In this document: positions 53,801 through 61,600 of the stretch, one piece after another | Layout of the letters: every line of letters starts with the position of its first letter | How positions within the stretch are numbered: position 1 is the first letter of the stretch | Source: Mucilaginibacter paludis DSM 18603 | GTDB taxonomy: Bacteria; Bacteroidota; Bacteroidia; Sphingobacteriales; Sphingobacteriaceae | NCBI RefSeq assembly: GCF_000166195.2 | Contig: NZ_CM001403.1 | Location: 1,674,001 to 1,738,000 of the forward strand | DNA length: 64,000 nucleotides | Direction: 5' to 3' | Program-made: the position numbers and the translations under genes | Notes under the pieces: generated by a model | Told to the model about the DNA's origin: nothing | The model's database searches: none | The model's input: the letters and a program-made list of their open reading frames with translations, nothing else

Positions 53801-53944
53801 AGCAGCTACGTAGGCCCCTTTGTCAAACAGGTCTACCGCGGCATGGAAGGTACGATATATTTCGAAAGACTGATTTTCCTGCGCCTTAACCCTGGTAATG
53901 AATAAGATAAACAGAAACGGTATAAAGTATTTTGCTTTGACCAT
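50882..53944 (-). CDS. Large exported tetratricopeptide repeat protein (1,020 aa)
   Basis: Signal peptide MVKAKYFIPFLFILFITRV, cleavage near KAQEN. The rest is almost wholly TPR and Sel1-like helical pairs, for example NPFTKVAYFQIGKSYYKQGN, YFAYIAYLNKDYSIALVNFE, DSAFEIAYAYFMKGNGDKAI and RALVTIGLVNYNAGKDDLAV. At the C terminus AKQKLANLSPASDG. It is a periplasmic or outer-membrane-associated scaffold and first gene of an operon that continues with the barrel, HU/SPOR, ExbB, ExbD and TonB genes. TPR proteins of this size often gather envelope complexes. No enzymatic domain seen. Confidence 0.9.
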   Translation of the reverse strand: MVKAKYFIPFLFILFITRVKAQENQSFEIYRTFHAAVDLFDKGAYVAAAEQFRMVEKSRLMPSSQPEFESQLSLLKENCQYYEAVCALELGNDDAENMLLKFIKEHPENPFTKVAYFQIGKSYYKQGNYILAIVWFDKVQAGELSGSANTEYKFRKGYAYFMTGNFKNAQLLFSEVKNKKSPYTEDAIYYFAYIAYLNKDYSIALVNFEKLKNSKKYESSYPYYITAVYFLDKRYDDVLNYAIPIIKSTHQQYETELLRLIAASYFAKADFPDAMKYYTRFQDHDLGKTQNNQDTYQIGYASYKVADYQKAIKELEKLVDQTDIYSQSGSYTLGDVFIKVKNKQSARNAFFVASKLDFDPQLKEDALYEYSKLSYELDFNSQALESTRLYLKNYPRSAKLNEVKTLLAEELLNSHNYKEAIEILEPLPNKTASAKEAYQKVTYYRGLEFYNERAFENAIGVFLRSLQNPVDPKITVLTTYWMAEAMYEVRKYGESVETFEKFLDMPEAQSTPVYNYANYALAYAAFGDEQYKKAATYFERFLAAEQLDKNSINDAITRTADSYFVMKNYGKAMDYYDRIINGHEKGEDYALFQRGMIQGLQGALDSKINTLNSVLSQFPNSNYADDSAFEIAYAYFMKGNGDKAISDLLAMIAKYPRSSYIPRALVTIGLVNYNAGKDDLAVESFKQVVKDYPSTDEAKQALKQIEKIYTDKGDAQTFITYAATTPIGNYTTAQQESIMYTAANNLYLKGDWQGTVNAVNGYFDKFPKPIYDKQSKFIRAQSLVSLNRGDEAVNDYNYILNDWTSAYTEKSLISMSRLFMAQKKYNEAVVYLKRLETNSEYKADYNFAVNNLLLCYSEMEMPDDALKYVNLVRENIQSSEEDKFKSSLYAGKAYLQKADTTTALKELNDVVANTKTIAAAEAEYNIAKVQYLKRSYKTSQKTCFDLINKLASYDYWVAKAYLLLADNYTAQKDTFQAKATLQSIIDNYKADDDILPAAKQKLANLSPASDGQKDNKENKQ

Positions 53945-54089
53945 AAGTAGACTGATAACAATAATTTGCTAAATTACGCTTTATGCAAAAGTGTAATTAA
54001 CATTAGTATTTCACAAGTGTGGATAACCACTTTTTTAACGCTGACTTTAAATAGTTGGTATGGAGGTAGAAAAGTTTAAGATATATAAG

Positions 54090-54240
54090 TAACATATCCG
54101 GCCCAGCCGGAAAAAACAGGGATGAGGTTTGAACCTTATAAATTGCCAACGCAGATAGGAAAGGCGCGCAAAAGCATGACTGCACGCCGGGCCGGGAGCT
54201 GGCCTTGCGGGTGGAAGGATCGGGCAGTCTTGATTTTATT
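54090..54240 (+). repeat. Dispersed repeat family D, copy 2 (long form)
   Basis: GGCCCAGCCGGAAAAAACAG, GAACCTTATAAATTGCCAAC, GCAGATAGG, then GGGTGGAAGGATCGGGCAGT. The last module recurs as GGAAGGATCGGGCATTCTTG near 61330 and inverted (CTGCCCGATCCTTCCGCCC) near 44078. Confidence 0.7.
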
Positions 54241-54416
54241 CACCTGTGTTTGTTTTTTTAGGTGTTCATGAGCTCCCTCCGGTCGGTTTATTCTTTATTG
54301 TTTGTTTTTCAAGGTATTCATGAGGTCGCTGCCGCTTAGTTTTGGTTACTTTTTGTATCAAGACAAAACTGCGCAGCAATCATTCACACCAAAAACAAAC
54401 ACAAGTGAATAACGTA

Positions 54417-54602
54417 ACAAGCTCTTCCGCGGCGACTGAGCGGGACGATGTTCTAAATTAAGAATACTGATTATTGGAGCAAATATTGCACATTGCTAAT
54501 CAGTGCAGCTAATATGATGCATACTTACCGCTTTTAGGAGATCCCTCCTCGCGTCGGGATGACAAAATGGAGAGGTAAATCATATTGATAATCAATAACT
54601 TA
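54417..54602 (-). repeat. Dispersed repeat family B, inverted copy (about 185 bp)
   Basis: Reverse-complement match to 43820-44005: CCGCGGCGACTGAGCGGGAC, TTCTAAATTAAGAATACTGA, GCATACTTACCGCTTTTAGG, AGATCCCTCCTCGCGTCGGG, TTGATAATCAATAACTT. No coding capacity. Confidence 0.75.
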
Positions 54603-54639
54603 ACAGCTCGTCATTACAAGAAACCGATCCAACCACCCG

Positions 54640-54735
54640 AAAAAAAGCCAGGCGTAAAAACCCCTTCCTACACCTTCCCCAAGGGAAGGAATCGCACAAG
54701 GCCGCCGCTTTTTTTACCCCTACGCATTTGCAAGC
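54640..54735 (+). repeat. Dispersed repeat family A, partial copy
   Basis: CTACACCTTCCCCAAGGGAA then GGAATCGCACAAGGCCGCCG and a T run. The central palindrome reads CCTTCCCCAAGGGAAGG in place of CCCCTCTCGAGAGGGG, but the GAATCGCAC..GGCCGCCGCT arm is the same. Confidence 0.65.
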
Positions 54736-54843
54736 TGGTTTATTAGGGGAACCTTTCTTATTGCAAAATAAGCGTATTGACAAAGCGCATCCGATAGCTG
54801 TATACTTACCGCGCGTAAAAGGCGTACAAATCCCTTCCTACAC

Positions 54844-54853
54844 CTTCCCAAGG
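54844..54853. repeat. Target-site duplication of the IS4-type element, left
   Basis: CTTCCCAAGG, repeated exactly at 56380-56389. Joining the two flanks rebuilds ACACCTTCCCAAGGGAGAGA, a family A repeat core like the one at 54660. Confidence 0.85.
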
Positions 54854-54978
54854 CATAGCCGTCAATTTAAGTAGCTGTACTTATATATTGTTGATTTTCA
54901 GTAATTTAATTTTTAGGCGCGGTTTGCCCGCATGGGCAAACCTATGTATTTTTACTCTCATATTTTTCGTTTTTTAAG

Positions 54979-55015
54979 GCGGGGAGGTTTAGATGGCCCC
55001 GCCTTTCTTATTTTT
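54979..55015 (-). terminator. Hairpin downstream of the IS4 transposase
   Basis: AAGGCGGGGAGG... pairs with ...GGCCCCGCCTTT around the sequence TTTAGAT. The stem AAGGCGGGG/CCCCGCCTT is followed by T or A runs on both sides, so it can act as a terminator for the reverse-strand transposase and insulate against outside transcription. Confidence 0.65.
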
Positions 55016-55053
55016 GTTTAACTATCTAAATATAGTATTTAAATATCTAATAA

Positions 55054-56313
55054 TCAAATACTTATTACAATTTCTTCTATTTTTAACCTATGTTTTCTGT
55101 GCTCTTTTGAAAGGTGCTTTAAGTTTAATTTCTCCAACAGAGCTAACCACTTTGAGCATATCCCTAAAAGCTGCGCTCGCAATTCTTCTTTCGTAGAAGC
55201 GATTAGTCGATGCACCTTTAAAACACTAATTTGACCTATCTTACCGATAGCCATGCATATTTTCCAACTCAAAACTGCCCAGATCAACTTACTGTATAAT
55301 ATACTGGTTATACGATCCGAACTTCCTTTGGGGAACGTGTGTATCTTTAAAAACGACTTCCATGCTTTAAAAACCAATTCTATCTGCCATCGCAGGTGAT
55401 ATAACTTTTGGATCAATTCAGCGCTATATTTTTCGCTCACCAGGTTGGTAACAATAAAGTTAAACCCTGCCCGCTCTTTGAATCCCTTACTGGTGGTACT
55501 GCCTTTCTTTTTATTGTACTTTTCAGTATTGGCTATCCGCCTTGCCTTGAGCTCTTCACTTACCGGTTCTATTATTATCCTTACCGGCATCTTATCAGCT
55601 CCGATATATACCTGTTGATCAAATACGCCGGTTATGCCTTGTAGTTTCGACAACTCTAACTTTTGGTATTGGTCGTCCTTTAATAGATAAATCGTTGTTT
55701 TCGGACATAATTTATTAATAAAGAAAGCTTTGACTTTGTTAATATTGTTCATATAACTCAAGTGAGTGTAACCCAGATCTCTCATATATAATACCCCCGG
55801 CTGAATTGATGCCTTGTCCAGATGACTCTCACCCTGGTCATTTGCGTTGGCCGGAGTTACTTTGATATCGCTTTTACCACTTTTGATTTCAAATTCAAAT
55901 TGTACAGATGCTCCCGCTTTCATCCCACTTCCTTTTGTTCCGGGGAATGTCTCTGCAATAACTTCCGGCAACGCGAAACGGGTAGAATCTTTGATACGGA
56001 TCTCCAAGCCCTGTGTTTGCTCTTGCGGTAACTCAACTGCTATTAATTGCTCAAAAACGGCTTGTACAAACTTTGTCATATTGCTGTGATGTCTTTGATG
56101 CAATGCCTGCTTCGAAATATCAAGCCCATCCCTCCGCATTAACTGCATACTCATGCCGTTAAACGATTGATCTCCATCAAATAACGCCATATCCAATAGT
56201 TCCTTGCCTCCCACTTTTCGTTTGCGTTGTATAGCCTCTGTTTTACGGGCCAGGCCATCTAACACCGTTGGTTCAAATAGTTCCGAACTCATTCGCTCGA
56301 ATAATGACTGCAA
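55054..56313 (-). CDS. IS4-family DDE transposase
   Basis: 419 residues from a TTG start at 56313 or 412 from the ATG at 56292 (MSSELFEPTVLDGLA); an in-frame stop lies further upstream. Family features: KRKVGGKELLDMALFDGDQS, the DDE segment near RIKDSTRFALPE, LDKASIQPGVLYMRDLGYTH and the YREK-like signature around LYHLRWQIELVFKAWKSFLK, close to the C terminus. No frameshift, so the element may still be active. Confidence 0.92.
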   Translation of the reverse strand: MQSLFERMSSELFEPTVLDGLARKTEAIQRKRKVGGKELLDMALFDGDQSFNGMSMQLMRRDGLDISKQALHQRHHSNMTKFVQAVFEQLIAVELPQEQTQGLEIRIKDSTRFALPEVIAETFPGTKGSGMKAGASVQFEFEIKSGKSDIKVTPANANDQGESHLDKASIQPGVLYMRDLGYTHLSYMNNINKVKAFFINKLCPKTTIYLLKDDQYQKLELSKLQGITGVFDQQVYIGADKMPVRIIIEPVSEELKARRIANTEKYNKKKGSTTSKGFKERAGFNFIVTNLVSEKYSAELIQKLYHLRWQIELVFKAWKSFLKIHTFPKGSSDRITSILYSKLIWAVLSWKICMAIGKIGQISVLKVHRLIASTKEELRAQLLGICSKWLALLEKLNLKHLSKEHRKHRLKIEEIVISI

Positions 56314-56379
56314 TTTTGCAGTTCCGATTCTTGCTCTAAAAAAATTTTATCCCTTTTTTTTCTAAAGTTGACGGCTATG

Positions 56380-56435
56380 CTTCCCAAGGGAGAGAATAGC
56401 ACAAGGCCGCCGCTTTTTTTAACCCCTCCCAAACC
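56380..56435 (+). repeat. Dispersed repeat family A, copy interrupted by the IS4-type element, right part
   Basis: Begins with the target duplication, then GGAGAGAATAGCACAAGGCC and GCCGCTTTTTTTAACCCC, parallel to 54660-54720. The left part is 54835-54853. Confidence 0.7.
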
Positions 56436-56442
56436 TCTTCTC

Positions 56443-57852
56443 TCACTTCAACTCATCCAAAACCTGAAACATTTTTTGCTTAATGCCCGATGTGGTGCCG
56501 TTATAATTATTCACCATGATGGAAAAACAGACCTCGCGACCGCCTTTGGTAGTTTGGTAACCTGAGTAGGTTAATACATTGTTAATGCTGCCGCTCTTCA
56601 TTTTCATGTTGTTGTAAACGGGCAGGCTTTCGTAAAAATCAGGGAACCAGGCTTCTTTTTTGGCAGATTGTAAAATACGGGCCAGGGTTTGTGTGGTTAT
56701 CCTGTCGCCGGGCGAAAGGCCGCTGCCATCTGCTATATTTAAGGAGTTAACGTCGATGCCACGCTGTTTCCAAAACGCCTGCACTACCGCTACGCCGTTT
56801 GCCGTTGATACCGGCTTGCCCGACTGGTAGGCCAATGTTTTTAACAATTGCTCGGCATACAGGTTGATACTGCGCTGATTGAGCCAATAAATAATCTGGC
56901 TTAAACGCGGCGAGGTGTAATTAACCAGCACCACGCCGCCGGCAGGCAAGGCCTGTTTTTTTGCCGCGACCGACCGGGCCGATTCTGCCCCCATTACAAC
57001 ATCAACACCTAAGCTTTTTAATGTATCCAGCAAACGGAAGGCTACATCATAAGCCGGATCAGGATAGGCTACCGAGATGCTTTTCTTACTCTGATCGATA
57101 GCGTAAGTACCACGCAGGTATACCACGTTGTTCAACACCGGTAAATAGGCATAAGATTTATCGCCCGTTCCGGCTTCACCGTTCATTAGCTCGCTTTTAA
57201 AATCAAGATAAGGTACGGCAGGCTGTTCTTTTACAACGCCTACGGCGGTGCCAACTTTGCCCGTTTTTAGTTTAACATCAAACTGGTTTTCGCGCCAGCA
57301 AAGCCCCGACGTACCCGCGCCGTAATAATTGCCTACATCCTGCCAGATCCAGCCATCCGGTATGGACTGGCTGCCAAAAGCCGAATCGTCGCCAATAACG
57401 CGCCCGTTTATTTTTTTAATTCCCGCTTTGCGGATGGCCGTTACCCACAAGCTCAGGATATTGCCCTCTTTAGCCGCCGCGTAACGCATGCTCCCCAGGG
57501 TTGGATCGCCGCTGCCTTTAATCAGCAGGTCGCCGTTCAGGGTGCCGTAAGGGTCAATCTGCCCGCTGTATTGCAGGGTGGTAGTGTATTGAAAATCCTT
57601 CCCCAATAAATTAAAGGCGGTAATTGAAGTAACCGTTTTTAAAGTTGAGGCGGGGGCTAAACCCATATTGGGATTTACAGCGAAGATCTGTTCGCCGGTT
57701 TTGGCATCCAGTACGGTTAACGATACCGATGCATAGCGGCTCTGGCTATCCTGCTGTAAGCGGTTAAATGCCGCCTGAAGCTTTTGGGGCAGTACCTGGG
57801 CGAATGAAAACCCGCCCGCAAGGCAAAAACTAAATATTAATAATCTCTTCAT
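56443..57852 (-). CDS. dacB: D-alanyl-D-alanine carboxypeptidase/endopeptidase (PBP4, DacB type)
   Basis: 469 residues from the ATG at 57852, which gives the signal peptide MKRLLIFSFCLAGGFSFAQ. Peptidase S13 landmarks: active-site SxxK in APASTLKTVTS (about residue 74), SxN in RSINLYAEQLL (about 320) and the KTG-equivalent KSG in KMKSGSINNVLTYSGY (about 420). The inserted domain between motifs 1 and 2 is large, as in class C low-mass PBPs. It trims or cleaves peptidoglycan cross-links in the periplasm. The start overlaps the upstream permease gene by 23 bases, so the two are cotranscribed. Confidence 0.93.
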   Translation of the reverse strand: MKRLLIFSFCLAGGFSFAQVLPQKLQAAFNRLQQDSQSRYASVSLTVLDAKTGEQIFAVNPNMGLAPASTLKTVTSITAFNLLGKDFQYTTTLQYSGQIDPYGTLNGDLLIKGSGDPTLGSMRYAAAKEGNILSLWVTAIRKAGIKKINGRVIGDDSAFGSQSIPDGWIWQDVGNYYGAGTSGLCWRENQFDVKLKTGKVGTAVGVVKEQPAVPYLDFKSELMNGEAGTGDKSYAYLPVLNNVVYLRGTYAIDQSKKSISVAYPDPAYDVAFRLLDTLKSLGVDVVMGAESARSVAAKKQALPAGGVVLVNYTSPRLSQIIYWLNQRSINLYAEQLLKTLAYQSGKPVSTANGVAVVQAFWKQRGIDVNSLNIADGSGLSPGDRITTQTLARILQSAKKEAWFPDFYESLPVYNNMKMKSGSINNVLTYSGYQTTKGGREVCFSIMVNNYNGTTSGIKQKMFQVLDELK

Positions 57853-59263
57853 CCTTAATATAATGTTTCGATATGTAATAAATGGGGATCCCAATTAAAA
57901 CAATGATAAGCCCAGGCCAGGTAAACTGCGGTTTATAAATAATCAGCAAGGTACAAAAAGCTAAGCCCATTAAAATATAAATGGCAGGCAATACAGGGTA
58001 GCCAAATGCTTTATAGGGGCGCTCAGCATCAGGGCGCTTAATTCTCAAAATATAAATGCCCGCAATAGTGAGTACGTAAAATATAACTACTACAAACGAT
58101 ATCATATCCAACAGATCGCCATATCTACCACTCAGGCAAAGTATAGATGCCACCGCACATTGTATCCACAAACCAAATTCGGGCACGGCAAATTTATTCA
58201 AAGTACCTGTACGTTTAAAAAACAAACCATCCTTGGCCATGGTATAATACACCCTGGCACCGGCCATAATTAAGCCGTTATTGCAACCGAAGGTAGAGAT
58301 CATGATCATCACGGCAATAATAACAGTGCCCGCGCTGCCGAAAATTACCTGCGAAGCGGCTACGGCAACCCGGTCTTTTTCGGCGGTGGCAATCTCGTGC
58401 AGCGGCAATACGCCGGTATATACCACATCGGCCAATACATAAATAAGCGTTACGGTTAAGGTACCCAAAAACAAGCTGAGGCCAATGTTGCGCTTGGGGT
58501 TACGCATTTCGCCAGCTATAAAGGTAACGTTGTTCCAGGCATCACTGCTAAATATAGAGCCTACCATCGAGGCGGCTATGGCACCCAAAGCGGCGGCTAC
58601 CGTATGATCCATTACGCTGCCATCCTTATTTAACTGGTGGATATGCCAGGCATTGCTCCAGTTGGCATGCCATACATCGCCCTTAAGGGCTACAAAACCA
58701 AAAATAATGAGCCCGAACAAACTGAGCAGTTTTGTTAAGGTAAAGGTGGTTTGAATAAGCTTGCCGCTTTTAACGCCGCGCGTATTAATGAAAGTGAGCA
58801 GCACAATAACAATAATTGAAACACCCTGCGCGTGCGAGATTTTGAATGAGCCTATCGAAAACAACACCAGATCCTCGCTTAATTGCGGAAAAATATACGC
58901 CGCAAATTTGGAGAATGCCACGCCTACCGCCGCAATAGTCCCCGTTTGTATCACAGCAAAAAAACTCCAGCCGTACAAAAATGCAATCAGCTTATTATAG
59001 GCCTCTTTTAAATATACATACTGCCCACCAGCTTTAGGGAACATGGCGCTTAACTCACCATAGCTTACGGCGGCAGTCAGCGTCATAAACCCGGTGATCA
59101 GCCAAACCACAATCAGCCAGCCCGCCGAACCCACATTACGGGTAATATCGGCGCTCACAATAAAAATACCGGAGCCTATCATCGATCCTACCACAAGCAT
59201 AGTACCGTCCAGCAAGCCGAGTTCGCGTTTTAATTCTTGTGGTTGGGCCTGGTTTTCTATCAT
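57830..59263 (-). CDS. APC-family amino acid permease
   Basis: 477 residues with about 12 membrane helices. The APC substrate motif GSMIGSGIF is in helix 1 (about residue 27-35), with VSYGELSAMFPKAGGQYVYL after helix 2 and IAGEMRNPKRNIGLSLFLG in the middle. It resembles LAT-like amino acid exchangers or permeases of the Bacteroidota. The cargo cannot be named; the pairing with DacB in one transcript suggests reuse of wall-derived amino acids such as D-alanine, which is inference. Confidence 0.88.
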   Translation of the reverse strand: MIENQAQPQELKRELGLLDGTMLVVGSMIGSGIFIVSADITRNVGSAGWLIVVWLITGFMTLTAAVSYGELSAMFPKAGGQYVYLKEAYNKLIAFLYGWSFFAVIQTGTIAAVGVAFSKFAAYIFPQLSEDLVLFSIGSFKISHAQGVSIIVIVLLTFINTRGVKSGKLIQTTFTLTKLLSLFGLIIFGFVALKGDVWHANWSNAWHIHQLNKDGSVMDHTVAAALGAIAASMVGSIFSSDAWNNVTFIAGEMRNPKRNIGLSLFLGTLTVTLIYVLADVVYTGVLPLHEIATAEKDRVAVAASQVIFGSAGTVIIAVMIMISTFGCNNGLIMAGARVYYTMAKDGLFFKRTGTLNKFAVPEFGLWIQCAVASILCLSGRYGDLLDMISFVVVIFYVLTIAGIYILRIKRPDAERPYKAFGYPVLPAIYILMGLAFCTLLIIYKPQFTWPGLIIVLIGIPIYYISKHYIKDEEIINI

Positions 59264-59557
59264 ATATAGCGGGTTTAAGGTACTAATCTATTTAAAAAAG
59301 TTGATTTATAGCGAATGGACGCAGCAAATTATGTTTTAAACAGGATTGCGCAGCAAGCAGCGGCGGCGCCCGGTAAATCGCTTTGAATATGGGCCACGAA
59401 GTTAAATTTCGTTTTTTTTGAGTTACTTGAGAGCCTCGCGGCTGCAAAGAGCAAAGGGCAATAACCAACCGGCGATAGCCGCCCTTACTTATTTTAGTGA
59501 GCCGAGAACATTCAATACCCCACCTTGTTAAACTCTTAATTAATTTAAGCGCTCCAT

Positions 59558-61177
59558 ATGACCCCTAACCACAACGAAGATATCAATATCTTAATAGCCG
59601 ATGACAATGCAGATATCCTACTCTCTTTAAAATCTTTGTTAGAAAGGGACGGCCTTTACATTTTTACTACTACATCTCCACATCGGGCTGTGCAAATATG
59701 CAACGAACATGATATTTCAATTGCCCTTTTTGATGTAAAAATGCCGGAGATAAGCGGCTATGAGCTGTTGGAACTCGTCAAAAAAAATCCGCTTACAAAG
59801 CATACCATGGTGATTATGATAACAGGCCTTTCTATGCACTCAAGCGACGTGGTTGAGGGGCTGAACATGGGCGCTGTTGATTATTTATTTAAGCCGCTCG
59901 ACTTGCATATCACCATCGCCAAGGTTAATTCGCTCATTAACCTGGTTAACTATCAACGACAAATTAAAAGACAGAATATCGAATTGGAAAAATCCAGGCA
60001 GGAGTTATCCGAAGCCGTGGAGCAAACCCAAAAAATCCGGGAGGCAAAAGAAATTTTTCTGGCTAACATGAGTCATGAAATCAGGACGCCTTTAACCTCT
60101 ATTATCGGCTTAAACCATCTGCTTAAACAGTCGCCCCTTAATGCAGATCAACAGGAGCTGATTAAGCTCATGGAATACTCATCCCAATCGCTGCTGACCC
60201 TGGTTAATGATATCCTGGAAAGTGCTAAAATTGATGCAGGCAAAATCACCATCAACCGGGCGGAAACAAACATTATCAATTTAGTGCAAACCATTTGCAA
60301 CTTAAGCAGTCCCATAGCAAAAGAAAAGGGTTTAGCACTTAGCTGCCATTTTGATACGGATTTACCGTCCGCTATATTAGCCGACTCTTTACGGCTCAAT
60401 CAGATTTTGCTCAATATCATTAACAACGCCATCAAATTTACAACTGAAGGGGGTGTTGAGGTTACGCTCAAAGCTATCCAAAAAGAGCCCAACAGGGTAT
60501 TGCTGCAGTTTATAATAACAGATACGGGCATCGGCATTTCGCAATCGGGTATCAGCAAACTATTTAACCGTTTTGAACAGGCCGAAGTTAAAACATGGGA
60601 AAAATTTGGCGGCACAGGGCTCGGCCTTTCCATTGTAAAAAGAATAAGTGAGTTAAAAGGAGGCGAATTAACCGTATTAAGCACTCCGGGCCAGGGAACT
60701 ACTTTTACTTTTACCAACTGGTACACTTTAACAAATTCCGAAAAAACAGATGCGTCCGTTGTAAACACCAAACCTACGCTTTCCAAATTAAGTGGCATTA
60801 AAATTCTGTTGGTTGAGGATAATCCCATCAACCAATTTATTACCACCCGCATTTTAAACGAATGGGATATCCATGTTGATACTGCAGTAAACGGTTTGGC
60901 AGCGCTCGAAAATTTAGCAAGCAACCACTATCACTTAATCCTGATGGATACCCACATGCCGGTAATGGATGGTTACGAAGCCACACGTAAAATACGTACC
61001 GAGATGCCGGCTTCAAAAAGAGATACGCCCATTATCGCATTTTCGGCGTCGGTTATTGAATCTGAAATAAAAGAGGCCCAAAATGCAGGCGCAAACGATT
61101 TTATCAGTAAACCCTTTGAGCCGTTAACCTTACATAGCAAGATCGTTAACCTGTTAGCAACTAAACAATTGGCTTAG
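59558..61177 (+). CDS. Soluble hybrid histidine kinase: REC - HisKA - HATPase - REC
   Basis: 539 residues with no membrane helix. Receiver 1 (about 9-125): ILIADDNADILL, phospho-acceptor in IALFDVKMPEISGYE and VDYLFKPLDL. A coiled linker (about 130-165) leads to the H box NMSHEIRTPLTSII (about 172), N box NQILLNIINNAIKFT, DTGIGIS and GGTGLGLSIVKRI. Receiver 2 (about 415-535): KILLVEDNPINQF, LILMDTHMPVMDGYEATR and DFISKPFEPL. The layout suggests a cytoplasmic phosphorelay node that receives input through its first receiver. No Hpt or response regulator adjacent. Confidence 0.93.
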   Translation: MTPNHNEDINILIADDNADILLSLKSLLERDGLYIFTTTSPHRAVQICNEHDISIALFDVKMPEISGYELLELVKKNPLTKHTMVIMITGLSMHSSDVVEGLNMGAVDYLFKPLDLHITIAKVNSLINLVNYQRQIKRQNIELEKSRQELSEAVEQTQKIREAKEIFLANMSHEIRTPLTSIIGLNHLLKQSPLNADQQELIKLMEYSSQSLLTLVNDILESAKIDAGKITINRAETNIINLVQTICNLSSPIAKEKGLALSCHFDTDLPSAILADSLRLNQILLNIINNAIKFTTEGGVEVTLKAIQKEPNRVLLQFIITDTGIGISQSGISKLFNRFEQAEVKTWEKFGGTGLGLSIVKRISELKGGELTVLSTPGQGTTFTFTNWYTLTNSEKTDASVVNTKPTLSKLSGIKILLVEDNPINQFITTRILNEWDIHVDTAVNGLAALENLASNHYHLILMDTHMPVMDGYEATRKIRTEMPASKRDTPIIAFSASVIESEIKEAQNAGANDFISKPFEPLTLHSKIVNLLATKQLA

Positions 61178-61224
61178 CCTTAATGCAACTAACGCGAACC
61201 GTCACCAAGTATCATTATAAGTAA

Positions 61225-61350
61225 CCGTCCCGGCTTCCCCGGAAAAAAATAGAGTTGAAGTTTGGAACTGGTAGATTACCATGCGCAGATAGGGGATGTG
61301 CACAAAGGGCCGGGTGTTGGGCTGTAGTCGGAAGGATCGGGCATTCTTGA
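61225..61350 (+). repeat. Dispersed repeat family D, copy 3
   Basis: CCCGGCTTCCCCGGAAAAAA, GGTAGATTACCATGCGCAGA, then GTCGGAAGGATCGGGCATTC. Same module order as at 54090-54240. Confidence 0.65.
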
Positions 61351-61490
61351 TCCCCCTATAAACCGAGTAGCGCTCATGCACACCCAAAAGCAAACCAAAG
61401 TGCATAATCTCCCCCGGTTGGGGAGACTTTCTTTCTTTTTTTAAGCCCTACCTACCTGGCTACCGGATGGGGCTTCTTCACGCGGCGACT
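61350..61490 (-). repeat. Dispersed repeat family C, inverted copy 3
   Basis: ATCCCCCTATAAACCG, GTGCATAATCTCCCCCGGTT, GGGGAGACTTTC and GGATGGGGCTTCTTCACGC, followed by GGCGACTGAGC from the end of family B. Inverted relative to 33719-33860. Confidence 0.65.
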
Positions 61491-61588
61491 GAGCTTTGCT
61501 TCCGCTTTACAAACAAATAGGCTATTTTTTTTAGGCTACTAACGCACAACCGCCTATAAAATTTATTTCACTATAGGGCAACATTCCG

Positions 61589-61596
61589 TATCTTTG
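61589..61596 (+). promoter_or_regulatory. Candidate -7 element for higBA
   Basis: TATCTTTG matches TAnnTTTG and ends four bases before the GTG start of the toxin gene. If used, the mRNA would be leaderless or nearly so. No perfect -33 TTTG at the right distance. Confidence 0.45.
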
Positions 61597-61600
61597 TTTC

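Larger units (their letters stand above)
53945..54853. other. 900-base intergenic repeat island upstream of the TPR operon
   Basis: No convincing gene; open frames here are short and run through repeats. It contains family D (54090-54240), family B inverted (54417-54602), and family A (54640-54735 and 54835-54853). The promoter of the TPR operon must lie in 53945-54050, but no clear TAnnTTTG box was fixed. Confidence 0.5.
54854..56379 (-). mobile_element. Insertion sequence, IS4 family, 1,526 bp
   Basis: Left end CATAGCCGTCAATTTAAG and right end (reverse complement) CATAGCCGTCAACTTTAG share a 12-base perfect terminal repeat with further partial match. The flanks carry a 10-base direct repeat CTTCCCAAGG, within the IS4 range. 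Contains one intact transposase gene and a hairpin-forming stretch GGCGGGGAGG...GGCCCCGCC near 54979-55011 beyond its stop. Confidence 0.92.
61178..61600. other. Intergenic repeat region before higBA
   Basis: 423 bases, mostly repeats: family D (61225-61350) and inverted family C with the family B end (61350-61500). The promoter of the toxin-antitoxin pair lies at its right edge. Confidence 0.5.

Noticed and set aside
54003..54185. Small reverse-strand frames upstream of the TPR operon
   Set aside because: They fall in repeat family D and have no counterpart elsewhere in the window.
54854..56379. Composite transposon between the two insertion sequences
   Set aside because: The elements belong to different families, have different ends and each has its own target duplication.
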